Counted from the first letter of the stretch, positions 18,484-27,708 are shown. The stretch is DNA of 64,000 nucleotides from Acetobacter sp. (GCF_022483985.1 NZ_JAKVME010000001.1:1860001-1924000), one strand, 5' to 3'. Notes: generated from the letters alone by a model not told the origin. Numbers and translations: made by a program.

Positions 18484-19122
18484 TTATTTTAAGTCGTATT
18501 TATTTTTATCAATGATGGTTAATAATTGTTCAATGTCACCGGGTTCGACATCAAGCGTATCGGGCATTGATTGCAACGCCTTGTAAATATCTTCCCGTGT
18601 AAAATAACTTTGAATTACCGTGGAAGCTCCGATGTCCTGAGGACGATGTGGATACGTATGACCAGTAATCCGATGATAAGCAATGGCGGCAATGGTCAAA
18701 GCGACGGCATTCAGGCCGACTGGCACAAAAGGAAATAAGAAACCAGTCGTAAGATCATGATTGCCAGGATGGAGGAGCGTTGCTGTGAGTGCCGACGCTC
18801 CTCCAGGAGGATGAAGTGATTTTGAGGCGTTCATTGCAGCGATTGCGAGTCCTACTGAAAGAGCGCAGGCGATAAGAAGTGGTACATCGAGAATAAGCGA
18901 AACTATGACGCCAATCGTTGCTGAAAGAACATTTCCTAAAATCACAGCTCGAGGTGTTGCTAAAGGACTGGCTGGAACACCGAATGCAAGGACGGCCGAT
19001 GCACCCATAGGTGCAATAATGGCGGCACTTTCAATTGGCATTAAGATAAACCCGGCAGAATAAGATGCTATTATACCAACAAACCCGCTAATAGAAGCAC
19101 GTAATGAAATAAAATGACTCAT
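18484..19122 (-). CDS. HPP-family integral membrane protein
   Basis: A 212-residue membrane protein with four hydrophobic segments and the family-naming stretch KSLHPPGGASALTATL. Glycine-rich IIAPMGASAVLAFGVP precedes it. HPP proteins include nitrite transporters in cyanobacteria and plastids, so transport of nitrite produced during NO metabolism is a reasonable guess in this cluster, though unproven. The C-terminal ~45 residues are hydrophilic and do not contain a complete CBS domain. It is convergent with the broken Crp/Fnr gene. Confidence 0.85.
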   Translation of the reverse strand: MSHFISLRASISGFVGIIASYSAGFILMPIESAAIIAPMGASAVLAFGVPASPLATPRAVILGNVLSATIGVIVSLILDVPLLIACALSVGLAIAAMNASKSLHPPGGASALTATLLHPGNHDLTTGFLFPFVPVGLNAVALTIAAIAYHRITGHTYPHRPQDIGASTVIQSYFTREDIYKALQSMPDTLDVEPGDIEQLLTIIDKNKYDLK

Positions 19123-19479
19123 ATTGTATCCACTACTTTGCTTAAATCAAGATAACGTGCAGAATACTCTGGTGTTCAAAAAATGTAAATGCAAAACATC
19201 TCTTGATTGCGGGATTTCATCGATTCATATGATCGAACCGTAGCGGTGCGTGAATCTATGCCACATTTAATCACAAAGCTAGTAATATAATAGCATTTTA
19301 TGATGAGATTCTGAATCTATGGATCACCGTAATTCACGCTATGATAATTGGTGACACGTTAGTTGAATAAACGCTGGAATGATGAGCGTTGGAGTTCCGT
19401 GCTGCAAAGGAGCCGATTATGCCGCTATTTACTCAGAAGCCTGTTGCGTCTTCTGCATGTGCTTTATTGATGTTCTTAT
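19123..19479. other. AT-rich intergenic region
   Basis: A promoter-bearing spacer upstream of the HPP gene. No gene was recognised. TTGCTTAAATCAAG near 19138 recalls an Fnr-type site but has 13-bp rather than 14-bp spacing. Confidence 0.4.
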
Positions 19480-19764
19480 TGACAATGAGCCACGTAAGAC
19501 AGGACGGTTACGTCCGGAAGCCGCAGATGATGCAGGTCCGTGACCGCAACTAGCGCTTGTTGGTTGTCGAAGTGGGACGTTGATGTCGTTCGTGATATCG
19601 TCAGGGACTATGTGATCGCGGGTTTGGGCATTGAAGATGGGATGCTGGTCATTGATAACACTGGATTTCTGAAGAAAAGCTATCCATCCGGCGGTGTGGG
19701 GCGGCAGTATACAGGTTCTGCGGGCAAGATTACGAACTGCCAGATCGAGGTATTTGGTGCGTAG
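19480..19764 (+). pseudogene. IS701-family transposase remnant
   Basis: A short degenerate piece of an IS701-family transposase. RKTGRLRPEAADDAGP ends in a stop, and after a frameshift the reading continues as WDVDVVRDIVRDYVI, LVIDNTGFLKKSYPSGGVG and RQYTGSAGKITNCQIEVF, including the first catalytic Asp. Both ends of the element are missing. The 440 bases that follow, up to the VIT gene, hold no convincing gene. Confidence 0.8.
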
Positions 19765-20203
19765 CTATCTCCGGCTTGGATATGAAGGAGGCTGTATAGA
19801 ATTTGGTTCCTTCGTTTGCCTGGAAACACAGCCTCAGACTGTCCCGCGTGTCGTCTGGCAGGATCGCTAACACCACGAAGGCGGTCTTGTTCGAGGCAGT
19901 TCCGTCACTGCGGATATCGACCCGACTCCCACTCATGAAGATGGTCGGATAGCAGGGTTCTTGCAACGATGTCGCTGGGAATTTCGCTGCAACATTCCCT
20001 TCTTTCTGTTCTGTTGCTCATCATAAACATAGAAAATCAAAACACAGATCACTCAAAAAAACGTCCTGTCCTTAATACCCACTTTTATAAATATACAAAT
20101 AATATTGAAAATAACTCGCAATATCAGAATAAAATATCTATTGCCGAAACAAAAAGAGGGTCCTAAATCTGGTTTGTATTTACCAGAAGCAGTAGGTTTT
20201 TTT

Positions 20204-20899
20204 ATGTCACGTCTCCATCCTCTGACTGAACGTCATGCTGTCGAGAAACTGGGATGGCTACGTGCAGCTGTTCTCGGTGCCAATGACGGAACGCTGTCGA
20301 CCGGCAGCCTCATCGTCGGCGTTGCCAGTTCTCATGCGACACACGGCAACATTCTCATCGCGGGACTGTCTGCGCTTGTCGCGGGAGCCCTGTCCATGGC
20401 GGCAGGCGAGTATGTCTCGGTCAGTTCCCAGGCGGATTCCGAACACGCCGACGTTGCCCGTGAAAAACAGGAGCTGGCAACGGATTGGGAGGGGGAAGTT
20501 GCCGAACTGGCTAGGATCTATCAAAAAAGAGGTCTGGATGAAGATCTCTCACGCAAGGTCGCCGTCTCTCTCATGAAACATGATGCGCTTGGCGCCCATG
20601 CAAGGGATGAACTGGGTCTGTCCGAGGCCACGGCGGCAAGACCCATACAGGCGGCATTCGCCTCGGCAACCGCCTTTTCATCTGGGGCATTGCTGCCCGT
20701 GCTGGCGGCGGTTCTGACCCCTCTGGCGTGGGTGTCCTGGGGCGTGTCCCTGACGTCCGTCGTGGTTCTCGCTGTTCTGGGCGTCGTTGGCGCGATTGCC
20801 GGCGGCGCGGCGCCTCTGCGCCCAGCACTGCGTGTGACGTTCTGGGGTATTGTTGCGATGATCGTCACGGGCGGAATCGGCCGTCTGTTCGGCGTGTGA
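20204..20899 (+). CDS. VIT1/CCC1-family metal transporter
   Basis: A 231-residue membrane protein of the VIT family, which moves Fe(II) or Mn(II) across membranes. Helix 1 carries the metal-handling GANDGTLSTGSLIVGVA, and helix 2 ends in SMAAGEYVSVSSQ, the family signature. A cytoplasmic charged region (about residues 80-140) holds acidic metal-binding residues, followed by three more helices. The ATG at 20204 was chosen because the family normally starts shortly before RHAVEKLGWLRAA. It precedes arsR by a short gap, but GC content here is clearly higher than upstream, suggesting separate origin. Confidence 0.9.
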   Translation: MSRLHPLTERHAVEKLGWLRAAVLGANDGTLSTGSLIVGVASSHATHGNILIAGLSALVAGALSMAAGEYVSVSSQADSEHADVAREKQELATDWEGEVAELARIYQKRGLDEDLSRKVAVSLMKHDALGAHARDELGLSEATAARPIQAAFASATAFSSGALLPVLAAVLTPLAWVSWGVSLTSVVVLAVLGVVGAIAGGAAPLRPALRVTFWGIVAMIVTGGIGRLFGV

Positions 20900-20922
20900 C
20901 ACCGCGTTGCAAGCTCTGAACG

Positions 20923-21330
20923 GTGCATGTCCTCTATAGTCTTGACTTCATCCAATATATCTATAATCGTCGATTTATAGATACAGAATCTGCCCTCGCT
21001 GCCCTAAGCGCCCTGTCACAGTCCACTCGGCTGGAGATTTTCCGCCTGCTGGTGCGCCACGAACCGGACGGCCTGCCTGCGGGCGAGGTCGCGCGGTATC
21101 TTGATGTCCCGCAAAACACGATCTCGACCCATCTCGCCACCCTGACGCGCGCGGGCCTGCTGACCTCGCAGCGCCACAGTCGGCTGATCATCTATCGCGC
21201 CTGTCTGCCGCGCCTGCGGGACCTGATGCTTTTCCTTGTCAGGGACTGCTGTGCAGGCAGCCCGGAACTCTGCACGCCCCTGGTCGCGACCCTGTCCTCC
21301 TGCTGTCCGTCCCCGGAATCCTGCTCATGA
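20923..21330 (+). CDS. ArsR/SmtB-family repressor
   Basis: A winged-HTH repressor with conserved start ESALAALSALSQSTRLEIFRLLV, recognition helix PQNTISTHLATLTRAGLL and a cysteine-rich C-terminus (RDCCAGSPELC, SSCCPSPESCS) that could bind arsenite or another thiophilic metal. It controls the short ars operon in which arsC overlaps its stop by 4 bases. The only in-frame canonical start is GTG 20923. That would place the dyad operator inside the coding region, and homologues begin near 20977, where the codon is ATA. The true start is therefore unclear. Confidence 0.85.
   Translation: MHVLYSLDFIQYIYNRRFIDTESALAALSALSQSTRLEIFRLLVRHEPDGLPAGEVARYLDVPQNTISTHLATLTRAGLLTSQRHSRLIIYRACLPRLRDLMLFLVRDCCAGSPELCTPLVATLSSCCPSPESCS
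20959..20982. promoter_or_regulatory. dyad operator, probably for the ArsR-type repressor
   Basis: Perfect inverted repeat ATCTATAA (20959-20966), 8-bp spacer, TTATAGAT (20975-20982). It lies just before the conserved ArsR coding region and downstream of TTGACT (20942-20947). TATAAT at 20962-20967 overlaps the left arm. This is a typical autoregulated ArsR layout. Confidence 0.7.
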
Positions 21331-21632
21331 CCATCACGATCTACCACAACCCGGCCTGCGGCACGTCGCGCAATACGCTTGCCCTGATCCGCAACAGCGG
21401 CGAAGAACCCCGGATCATCGAATATCTGAAAACGCAGCCGAACCGGGCCGAACTGGTCGATCTGATCGCCCGTATGGGCGTTCCGGTACGCTCGGTCCTG
21501 CGAGAAAAGGGCACGCCCTTTCACGAACTCGGCCTGGATAATCCGACCCTGAGCGATGACGCGCTGATCGACGCCATGATGGCGCATCCGATCCTGATCA
21601 ACAGGCCGATCGTCGCAACGTCGCCATTATGA
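21327..21632 (+). CDS. arsC: arsenate reductase, glutaredoxin-coupled ArsC, shortened at the C-terminus
   Basis: A 101-residue ArsC that reduces arsenate to arsenite with glutathione/glutaredoxin. The catalytic NPACGTSRNTLALI is at residues 8-21 with Cys11. LREKGTPF and the late NRPIV follow, with expected arginines. Normal members are 115-141 residues and continue after RPIVVTP with a GxRLCRPxE segment, which is missing because the frame ends at ATSPL. The gene is therefore probably truncated by the rearrangement that starts near 21620. It overlaps arsR by 4 bases. Confidence 0.85.
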   Translation: MTITIYHNPACGTSRNTLALIRNSGEEPRIIEYLKTQPNRAELVDLIARMGVPVRSVLREKGTPFHELGLDNPTLSDDALIDAMMAHPILINRPIVATSPL

Positions 21633-21748
21633 AGATTTTAGTCGCCAACGCCTTGAAGACTACCGAAGACGCAGAAATATCGTCGCGCACTGCGTTGCGA
21701 ATATCTGCCGGTATATGAAGCAACGCCCCGTCGATCTGGCATACGACC

Positions 21749-21796
21749 AGCGTGCCGGCCGGCCCGAAATTCATTCGCCAGGCCGGCCGGCACGCT
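21749..21796. repeat. 16-bp perfect inverted repeat with 16-bp loop
   Basis: Arms AGCGTGCCGGCCGGCC (21749-21764) and its exact complement (21781-21796) flank cgaaattcattcgcca. It sits in the 280-bp stretch between arsC and the RND remnant, where only frame-broken reading frames of unknown origin are seen. No T-run follows, so a simple terminator is unlikely. Confidence 0.75.
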
Positions 21797-21910
21797 GACG
21801 GCACGATCCCCTCCAAACGGGATCAACATGCCTTTGGTGAGCCGATCGAGCTGCATCTTCGACGCGTCCTTATATTTTTTTCGGGACGTAGGGAGCGCTG
21901 AAGGCGCTCC

Positions 21911-22386
21911 TTACACCTGCGCAGACCCCGTGAATCCCTTCGCCACCTCAGGATCGCCGCCGTCAGGCTCGTTCGTCGGCTTTATGTGATACCAGATCGC
22001 ATAAAGCGCTGGCAGGAACATCAGGATCAGCCCGGTTCCGGCCGCCGTGCCGCCGATCAGCGTATAGGCCAGCGATCCCCAGAACACCGATTCCGTCAGC
22101 GGGATGAAGGCCAGCACCGCCGCCAGGGCCGTCAGGATAACCGGACGGGCACGCTGCACGGTCGCCTCGACCACCGAATGGAACGGATCGAGCCCCGCCG
22201 CCTGATTGACCTTGATCTGTCCGATCAGGATCAGCGTGTTGCGCATCAGGATGCCCGACAAGCCGATCAGCCCCAGGATCGCGTTGAAGCCGAACGGCTG
22301 ATGGAAGATCAGCAGGGTCGGAACAGTTCCGATCAGCCCCAACGGCGCGGTCAGGAACACCATGAACATGCCGGAGATAGACCGGG
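21911..22386 (-). pseudogene. RND efflux permease, C-terminal remnant
   Basis: The last ~155 codons of an AcrB-type inner-membrane RND transporter. Recognisable pieces are FMVFLTAPLGLIG, NAILGLIGLSGILMRNTLILI, the RARPVILTALAAVLAFIPL stretch and the final helix FLPALYAIWYHIKP. Everything upstream is lost. The remnant joins, near 22386, to the beginning of an unrelated ABC ATPase gene in a different frame. Confidence 0.88.
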
Positions 22387-22475
22387 TCCCCCTCGGCAAT
22401 ATGCAGATCGATCCCTCGCAGCACATCGCGGCCACCAAGCTGCTTGCGCACCTGTTCGATCGTGAGAACACTCAT
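22387..22475 (-). pseudogene. ABC transporter ATP-binding subunit, 5' remnant (about 30 codons)
   Basis: MSVLTIEQVRKQLGGRDVL followed by GIDLHIAEGD is the usual start of an ABC ATPase. The Walker A motif that should follow is absent because RND-derived DNA begins. The start codon overlaps the permease stop (ATGA), showing it was the next gene of that operon. Confidence 0.82.
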
Positions 22476-24325
22476 CGTGAAGCTCCTTGCGTTTGTACCG
22501 AGACAGGTCTTTCAAGAGGATTTGTGGAGGGCCTGACGCCGACCACAAAGGCTGAGACTCCAGACGCTTTTTTATCCGACTGGTAGCTGGAACTGTTTTT
22601 CTGCCGAAGAACAAAAACGAGAACCCGAAACAATGACGATGCGATATTCCATGTGATGATAAGAGACAGCACAAAACCAACCCATACAACCAGAAGCACT
22701 GCAGCCTGGGTTTGGTGGCCGCCCGTATACAGACTATAGCTAAAGAGGGCGAGTGTTCGTGTATCTGCGGCAGACAGGAGTTGAGGCACCGCCAGATTGC
22801 CGGTTACGAGTGTGCCGACGAGAAATGCGGCTGACTTGAGGGTAGGCAATAGCAACGGCATGGTGATACGAAACACTGTTTGTAAGCGGTCTCTACCCGC
22901 AATGAGAGATGCTTCTTCAAGATCTCGCGAAATCTGAACAAGTGCCCCATGAACAATCTGGACAGAACTTGTCAGGCTGCCTGCAGTCAATGCAGCCACC
23001 ATCACCCATGTCGTACCGTAAAGACTACGCAGTCCTGGAACAGAGACATAAGCCCATAATGTCGCAATCACTCCGGCAACCCCTGGCAGACCAAGAGATA
23101 GAAGAGTGATCGTGCGCAAGATGCTACCCTGTCTGCCACCGATACGAACTGCCAGGTAAACAACCGCAAAAGCAGTGCCCGCAGAAGCAATGCCAGTCAC
23201 GACAGCAATCAGTGTCGTTGTAATGAGTACTTGTGGCAGGATCGGGTTCGCCAGCACAGCAGCATAACCATCGAGAGACAACCGATCAAACCGACCTGGA
23301 AAACTCTGAAGTGATGCGATGACAATGGTGGCAAACGGGAAGATAACAGCCACTAGCCCAAAAAGAAGGACAACAGCAGTTCCCACCCAGCGCCAAGGGC
23401 CCAGACGTGCAATTTGTTTCGCCCCCGCCTTGCCGGTAACAACGGTAAAATCGCGATTTTGCAAAAGACGATGTTGGCCCCAGGCTGCAAGAAGCACCAA
23501 ACCGATCAGGAATACCCCTAGCGTGCTTGAAAGTGCATAATCAGGCTTGGGTGCGGTAATCAGATCTGCGATCTTTCGGCCAATAATAGTGATGGAAGGG
23601 TCATATTTCCCCAATACAACGACACTTTCATACTGCTGAAGACCCCCGATCAGCCCGACAAGGATCACACTGGAAAGCACCGGGAGCAAAAGCGGCAGGG
23701 CAATGTTTATTTCCGAACGGAAGCGCGAGGCACCGCAAACCAGTGCTGCTTCTTGCAGGCGCCCATCGAAAGAACGGAAAGAGTCGATCAAAAACAGATA
23801 GACATGGGCGGCCGTGCAGATGGCTCCGACAAAAATTATACCCGCCCAGGATTCAGTTTCGAACAGCGCGGCATGGCTACCACTGACATGCCTCCATGCG
23901 ATATTAAGCAGACCATTAAAACCATTTCCAAAAAGCCCGTATGAAATGGAATAAAACAGAACCGAGATATTCATCGAAATGACAACAAGTGTCGGAATTA
24001 CCTGTTTAAGTGGGGCATCGGTGCGAGCATGAATGAACGCAAGCGCTATAGCCCCCGGAATTCCAAGTGCGGCCACCAGTGCAGAGAGTAATGCTGATTT
24101 CCAGAATAACCCGTTAGACAGAAGTGTCTGCCATAATCTGCGATAGCCATCGAAGGTCCAGTGTGCATTGCCACTGAGTGGAGACCCTGAATGGCATGAA
24201 CCATAAAGGATCATCATCAATGGCCACAGAACGAGAATTCCAAGCAACAGATAAACAACAGCAAGCAGCATTTGAAAGCTGCTGTCATTTCTTCTGACAA
24301 GCAATCTTTGTCCTGAGTTTGCCAT
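22472..24325 (-). CDS. ABC transporter permease, fused double domain, iron(III)/phosphonate type
   Basis: A protein of about 617 residues with two tandem BPD permease domains, as in FbpB/SfuB-like importers. Each half ends with an EAA loop that contacts the ATPase: EAALVCGASRFRSE in the first and EEASLIAGRDRLQTVF in the second. About 12 hydrophobic helices are visible. Met at 24325 was chosen because AGGATGG lies 8 bases upstream and the preceding stop is one base away; a start at 24337 is also possible. The substrate-binding protein is absent and the ATPase is truncated, so the importer is probably non-functional. The upstream monooxygenases suggest an organic substrate. Confidence 0.87.
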   Translation of the reverse strand: MANSGQRLLVRRNDSSFQMLLAVVYLLLGILVLWPLMMILYGSCHSGSPLSGNAHWTFDGYRRLWQTLLSNGLFWKSALLSALVAALGIPGAIALAFIHARTDAPLKQVIPTLVVISMNISVLFYSISYGLFGNGFNGLLNIAWRHVSGSHAALFETESWAGIIFVGAICTAAHVYLFLIDSFRSFDGRLQEAALVCGASRFRSEINIALPLLLPVLSSVILVGLIGGLQQYESVVVLGKYDPSITIIGRKIADLITAPKPDYALSSTLGVFLIGLVLLAAWGQHRLLQNRDFTVVTGKAGAKQIARLGPWRWVGTAVVLLFGLVAVIFPFATIVIASLQSFPGRFDRLSLDGYAAVLANPILPQVLITTTLIAVVTGIASAGTAFAVVYLAVRIGGRQGSILRTITLLSLGLPGVAGVIATLWAYVSVPGLRSLYGTTWVMVAALTAGSLTSSVQIVHGALVQISRDLEEASLIAGRDRLQTVFRITMPLLLPTLKSAAFLVGTLVTGNLAVPQLLSAADTRTLALFSYSLYTGGHQTQAAVLLVVWVGFVLSLIITWNIASSLFRVLVFVLRQKNSSSYQSDKKASGVSAFVVGVRPSTNPLERPVSVQTQGASR

Positions 24326-24326
24326 T

Positions 24327-26102
24327 TCACGACCCATCCTGCAAAGTATTATGGAAAACAGAGGCTGAGTATTTTATGTTATACCCAAGAGCATGATGTA
24401 ATATTTCACGAGGCCGCACCTTTTTTGGATCGCAGCGACACGAAATTTTCTGGTCCGGACGGACCAGAACGGCTTCAAGGGCCTCTGAACTTGCCAGTGC
24501 ATCGTGCAATGCGGGTTCAACAATTATATCAAGAACAACGCCGATACTCTTTGCTTCCTGCTGCCATTGGCTCTTTACAGACGCAGGTAGGATTTCTGGA
24601 CTTACAAGTGTGAAGTGACTGTTTGTCTTTCCGTAAATAAGTTCTACGGACTGCTTGCCTACCGCCCCAGGGAAACGGTGTCCGGGTAACAGAATATCTT
24701 CGTAAACGAAGGGATCCCAGGCACGTTCATGATCATGCTGGCTATCGCGGTACAGGTTGATCGAGGACGCGTCATAACGTTCATCAAACTCTACGCCAAT
24801 GGCATTGTGCCACCCCTTTTTCTGTTCCAAAAAGCGGGTAATGTTTGCTCTAGCCTGCTGGGCTGCCTCGCCATGATCGCAGTCATCTGGGATTGCCATA
24901 CCCTTAATGTAGTCTGCTATCTCAGTGCGATAACGGCTTGCATTATAAGCATGCTGGGCGACCCGCAGGGCATGAGGACGGCGCTCCTGATCGTAAGAGT
25001 CTAAAAGGTCAGGACCTGCATATCCATTCAAGACTGCAGCTATCTTCCACCCAAAGTTTGCAACATCACCAATACCCTCAGCCAGATTTCCCCCTGGCGG
25101 ACGTACATGCGCAGCATCCCCTGCCACAAAAACCCGACCGATCTGAAAACGATCAGCGATACGTGTGCCGACAAGGTAAGGACCTGCTGATTCAAATTCG
25201 ACGGGAATATCAGATCCAATTGCATTCTTTGCATAGGCAACAAAATCTTCGGCCGAATGCTTGGAGCCGACAGGAAACGGGCCAACTGGAAACCCCCAGC
25301 GTACATCGTCAAACAGGCTAAAAAGATTCGTAAATCCTTTATTGTAAATGATATTGTTAGCGCGTGGCGGAGTGCCTAGAGTTTCAAAAACATGGGGAAC
25401 CTTCACAGCGACATTATAAAATTTTTCTGTCGAGTTAATTCCAGAACGAGTAATGCCCGCACTGCGACGCACTGAGCTTGTCGAGCCATCCGCCGCTACC
25501 ACAAAATCTGCTGCGACCTGATATTCAACACCCGTAGCCAGATCCCGGATACGGACGACTGCTCCACCCGAGGTGTTTTCATCTACACCGACGGCCTCAT
25601 AACCTCCGGCAATAACGGCTCCTTGGCGGACTGCTTCCTCTGCCAGCACACTACGCAAGACATATTGTGGCCGACCAAGCCGTTGAGCCATTGAGAAGAT
25701 AGTTTCATCACTATCCAACTCAGATGATGAGGTCGTAGAAGCCACCAAATCATGCCCGACGAGAGATGTCCGAACAACCGGAGGGCCAACCCACTCTGGC
25801 GGTACAGTCCAGCGTTTTGTCAATTCCTCCCACACACCCCAACGATGCAAATGCTCGACAAGCCTTCGGTTAAAGCTCCGGGCACGGACGTGATCATGCG
25901 CAATTTCTGTCTCCCGTTCGATCAGGAATACCCCAACCCCACGTAGAGAGAGTTCAAGGGCAAGAGCAAGCCCCACAGGTCCACCCCCCACAACCAGCAC
26001 TGGACTATGTTGCGGTAGCCTGAGATGCGGCAGCTCTGTTATTGCCGCATTACCCGGTACAGTTGCACCGGGAACCGGCCTGCGGTGCAAGGGCGTGCTC
26101 AC
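24327..26102 (-). CDS. FAD-dependent aromatic-ring monooxygenase-like protein (PheA/TfdB/MhpA family)
   Basis: A 591-residue class A flavoprotein hydroxylase. The Rossmann motif GGGPVGLALALELSLRG lies at about residues 38-54, the DG motif in AADGSTSSVRR at about 205, and the GD motif in RVFVAGDAAHVRPPGGN at about 320. The C-terminal ~200 residues form the thioredoxin-like tail of the family. It uses NAD(P)H and O2; the substrate is unknown. Its GTG start overlaps the stop of the upstream luciferase-like gene (GTGA), and its own stop is followed one base later by the permease start. The gene itself looks intact. Confidence 0.87.
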   Translation of the reverse strand: MSTPLHRRPVPGATVPGNAAITELPHLRLPQHSPVLVVGGGPVGLALALELSLRGVGVFLIERETEIAHDHVRARSFNRRLVEHLHRWGVWEELTKRWTVPPEWVGPPVVRTSLVGHDLVASTTSSSELDSDETIFSMAQRLGRPQYVLRSVLAEEAVRQGAVIAGGYEAVGVDENTSGGAVVRIRDLATGVEYQVAADFVVAADGSTSSVRRSAGITRSGINSTEKFYNVAVKVPHVFETLGTPPRANNIIYNKGFTNLFSLFDDVRWGFPVGPFPVGSKHSAEDFVAYAKNAIGSDIPVEFESAGPYLVGTRIADRFQIGRVFVAGDAAHVRPPGGNLAEGIGDVANFGWKIAAVLNGYAGPDLLDSYDQERRPHALRVAQHAYNASRYRTEIADYIKGMAIPDDCDHGEAAQQARANITRFLEQKKGWHNAIGVEFDERYDASSINLYRDSQHDHERAWDPFVYEDILLPGHRFPGAVGKQSVELIYGKTNSHFTLVSPEILPASVKSQWQQEAKSIGVVLDIIVEPALHDALASSEALEAVLVRPDQKISCRCDPKKVRPREILHHALGYNIKYSASVFHNTLQDGS

Positions 26103-26960
26103 GCATTAGCCTCCGCAATCGCACGGGGATGATCAACCAGGGCAGGATTACGTGCTGCCTCTACATCCACCTGCGTAGTCCGTTCGCGTAGTGTCCGGAC
26201 TAGAGCGCGGCGCAGTTCCTGCGTGGATGGGTCAAGCAGTTCCTCACCATCTTTTCCGTAAAGTTCGCTCAGTCCGCCAAGCGTAATTGCTGAAACACCC
26301 AGTCGATAATGGTCTGTCAAATAATCGGCGACAGAATCAGGGGTGCCTACCAAGCTAGGTCCATGCCCCGTCAGGGCAGACAGTCTTGTATACAGTGCCC
26401 GCTCAGGTCGGAATTGACCTTCTTCACGGCTATCAGCCGCCAATTCAAACGCTTTTGCATCACCATAAGAGAAAGGTCTGAAGGAAGGATCCTCTTGTTG
26501 GCGCAAACGGATGTAGTTAGCAACAAAGTCTGCCGTTTCTCGGGCTAAATCCCATGCCGCCTCATCGGTTTTAGCCAGAATGACGTTATACCCCCCTGCC
26601 CACCCCGCAATTGTGCGACCCAGGCCTCTGGCCGCCAGCCGTGCCCGTTCCAGTTCAGTCCCAATTTGCTCTAATCCCAGAGCGCGATAGGCCCAAAGAT
26701 CAGCGTGGGCCATTGCAAAAGCAAACCCTTCAGGAGAACTACCAGCAGCTTGAAACACTGGTCGAGGCCTTTGAATGGGATGCACGGAGGAACGTGCGCC
26801 CCGCACTCGATAAAACTCCCCTTCGTAATCAAATTGCTCGACAGCCCTCAATTCTTGCTCGAAGAGGGAAACATATTCAGCCGACCGTCTCCGGCTTCTC
26901 TGATTTCCAGTCTCTCTTTCATGGCGAGCCGCCTCGGTTCGATTATCCGACGAGGTTCCC
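26099..26960 (-). pseudogene. LLM-class (luciferase-like) flavin monooxygenase, N-terminus lost
   Basis: The C-terminal ~285 codons of an alkanal/sulfonate-type FMNH2-dependent monooxygenase. Recognisable segments are SAEYVSLFEQELRAVEQFDYEGEFY, HADLWAYRALG and LVGTPDSVADYLTDHYRLGVSAITL. The frame stays open upstream of the first possible start (TTG 26851) to about 26960, and then meets an IS1182 remnant. The first ~130 residues with the start are missing. It was the first gene of the monooxygenase-ABC operon. Confidence 0.82.
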
Positions 26961-26983
26961 TGTCTTCAGGAGGCGGCCGAAAA

Positions 26984-27470
26984 TCATAAAGCCTGCGGGC
27001 GCAAGGCCGTCCGATGGCTACCAGCGGATCGATACCCTTTCCTGTAATTCCCGCACCGCCTGGCCGCTGGCGTAACCCGTGTCGGCGAGTACCGTTTTTG
27101 GGAGACCGATCGTGTCTTCCATCGACAGCACCGTGTCGGCAAAGAATGGCGCGTCTGCTGATGTGGCGACAACGCCGGTTGTCACGATCAACTGGCTGCC
27201 TTCGGCGCAGACCACGGCCTGGGCATTGTAAGCCTGCCCGAATTCATGGGCGTCCGAGCGCCGCATGAGGCGGCTTTCGGGATCGGTCAGACTGATCTGT
27301 CTCTCGAGTGCTGGTTCCTCATCGGGCGATTGGGGCGCCCGGTCGCGCCGCCTCGGCCTGTGCCGCATCGACTTCCAGTCGGGCGCACGCCTCATCCAGC
27401 TTCGCTTTCAACGTCTCCCGGCGGGCAAGTTCTTCGGGCAATGCCTGCGGATCATCGCGTCACTCTACAG
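26984..27470 (-). pseudogene. IS1182-family transposase internal fragment
   Basis: A middle piece of an IS1182-type DDE transposase: LPEELARRETLKAKLDEAC, a frameshift, then ISLTDPESRLMRRSDAHEF, AYNAQAVV and TVLADTGYASG. Both ends are missing and at least one frameshift is present near 27325. It abuts the truncated luciferase-like gene. Confidence 0.82.
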
Positions 27471-27532
27471 CCTCTCCGCTTCAGGGCGTACCCCAACCCG
27501 ACAGCCTGCTAGACAAGGCCTACGGCGCGTCG

Positions 27533-27708
27533 TCAGTTAAGCAGAATAATGATTGAGGCGAACTGAACGGCTGCGACGAAAGTTGATTTCAGTTTATCGT
27601 AGCGCGTTACGATGGCGCGGAACTGCTTGAGTTTATTAAAGAACCGCTCGACAAGGTTCCGTTCACTGTAAAGAGCGAAGTCGGTTTCCCGCTGCATCGT
27701 TCTATTGC
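27533..27708 (-). pseudogene. IS5-family (IS1031-like) transposase 3' fragment
   Basis: The last ~55 codons of an IS5-family transposase: SERNLVERFFNKLKQFRAIV, then YDKLKSTFVAAVQFASIII. It ends in a stop at 27533. The catalytic Glu is in the first of these segments. The rest of the element is lost. Confidence 0.8.

Noticed and set aside
19130..19160. TTGCTTAAATCAAG as an Fnr/NnrR box upstream of the HPP gene.
   Set aside because: Half-site spacing is 13 rather than 14 bp and one half is degenerate.
19730..19966. Minus-strand frame with VDIRSDGTASNKTAFVVLAIL that looks protein-like.
   Set aside because: Family not recognised, cut by IS701 remnant, no ribosome binding site; not strong enough to list.
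21598..21856. Two overlapping minus-strand frames around the 16-bp inverted repeat that together look like one frameshifted protein.
   Set aside because: No family recognised; the second frame contains the inverted repeat; left as unassigned DNA.
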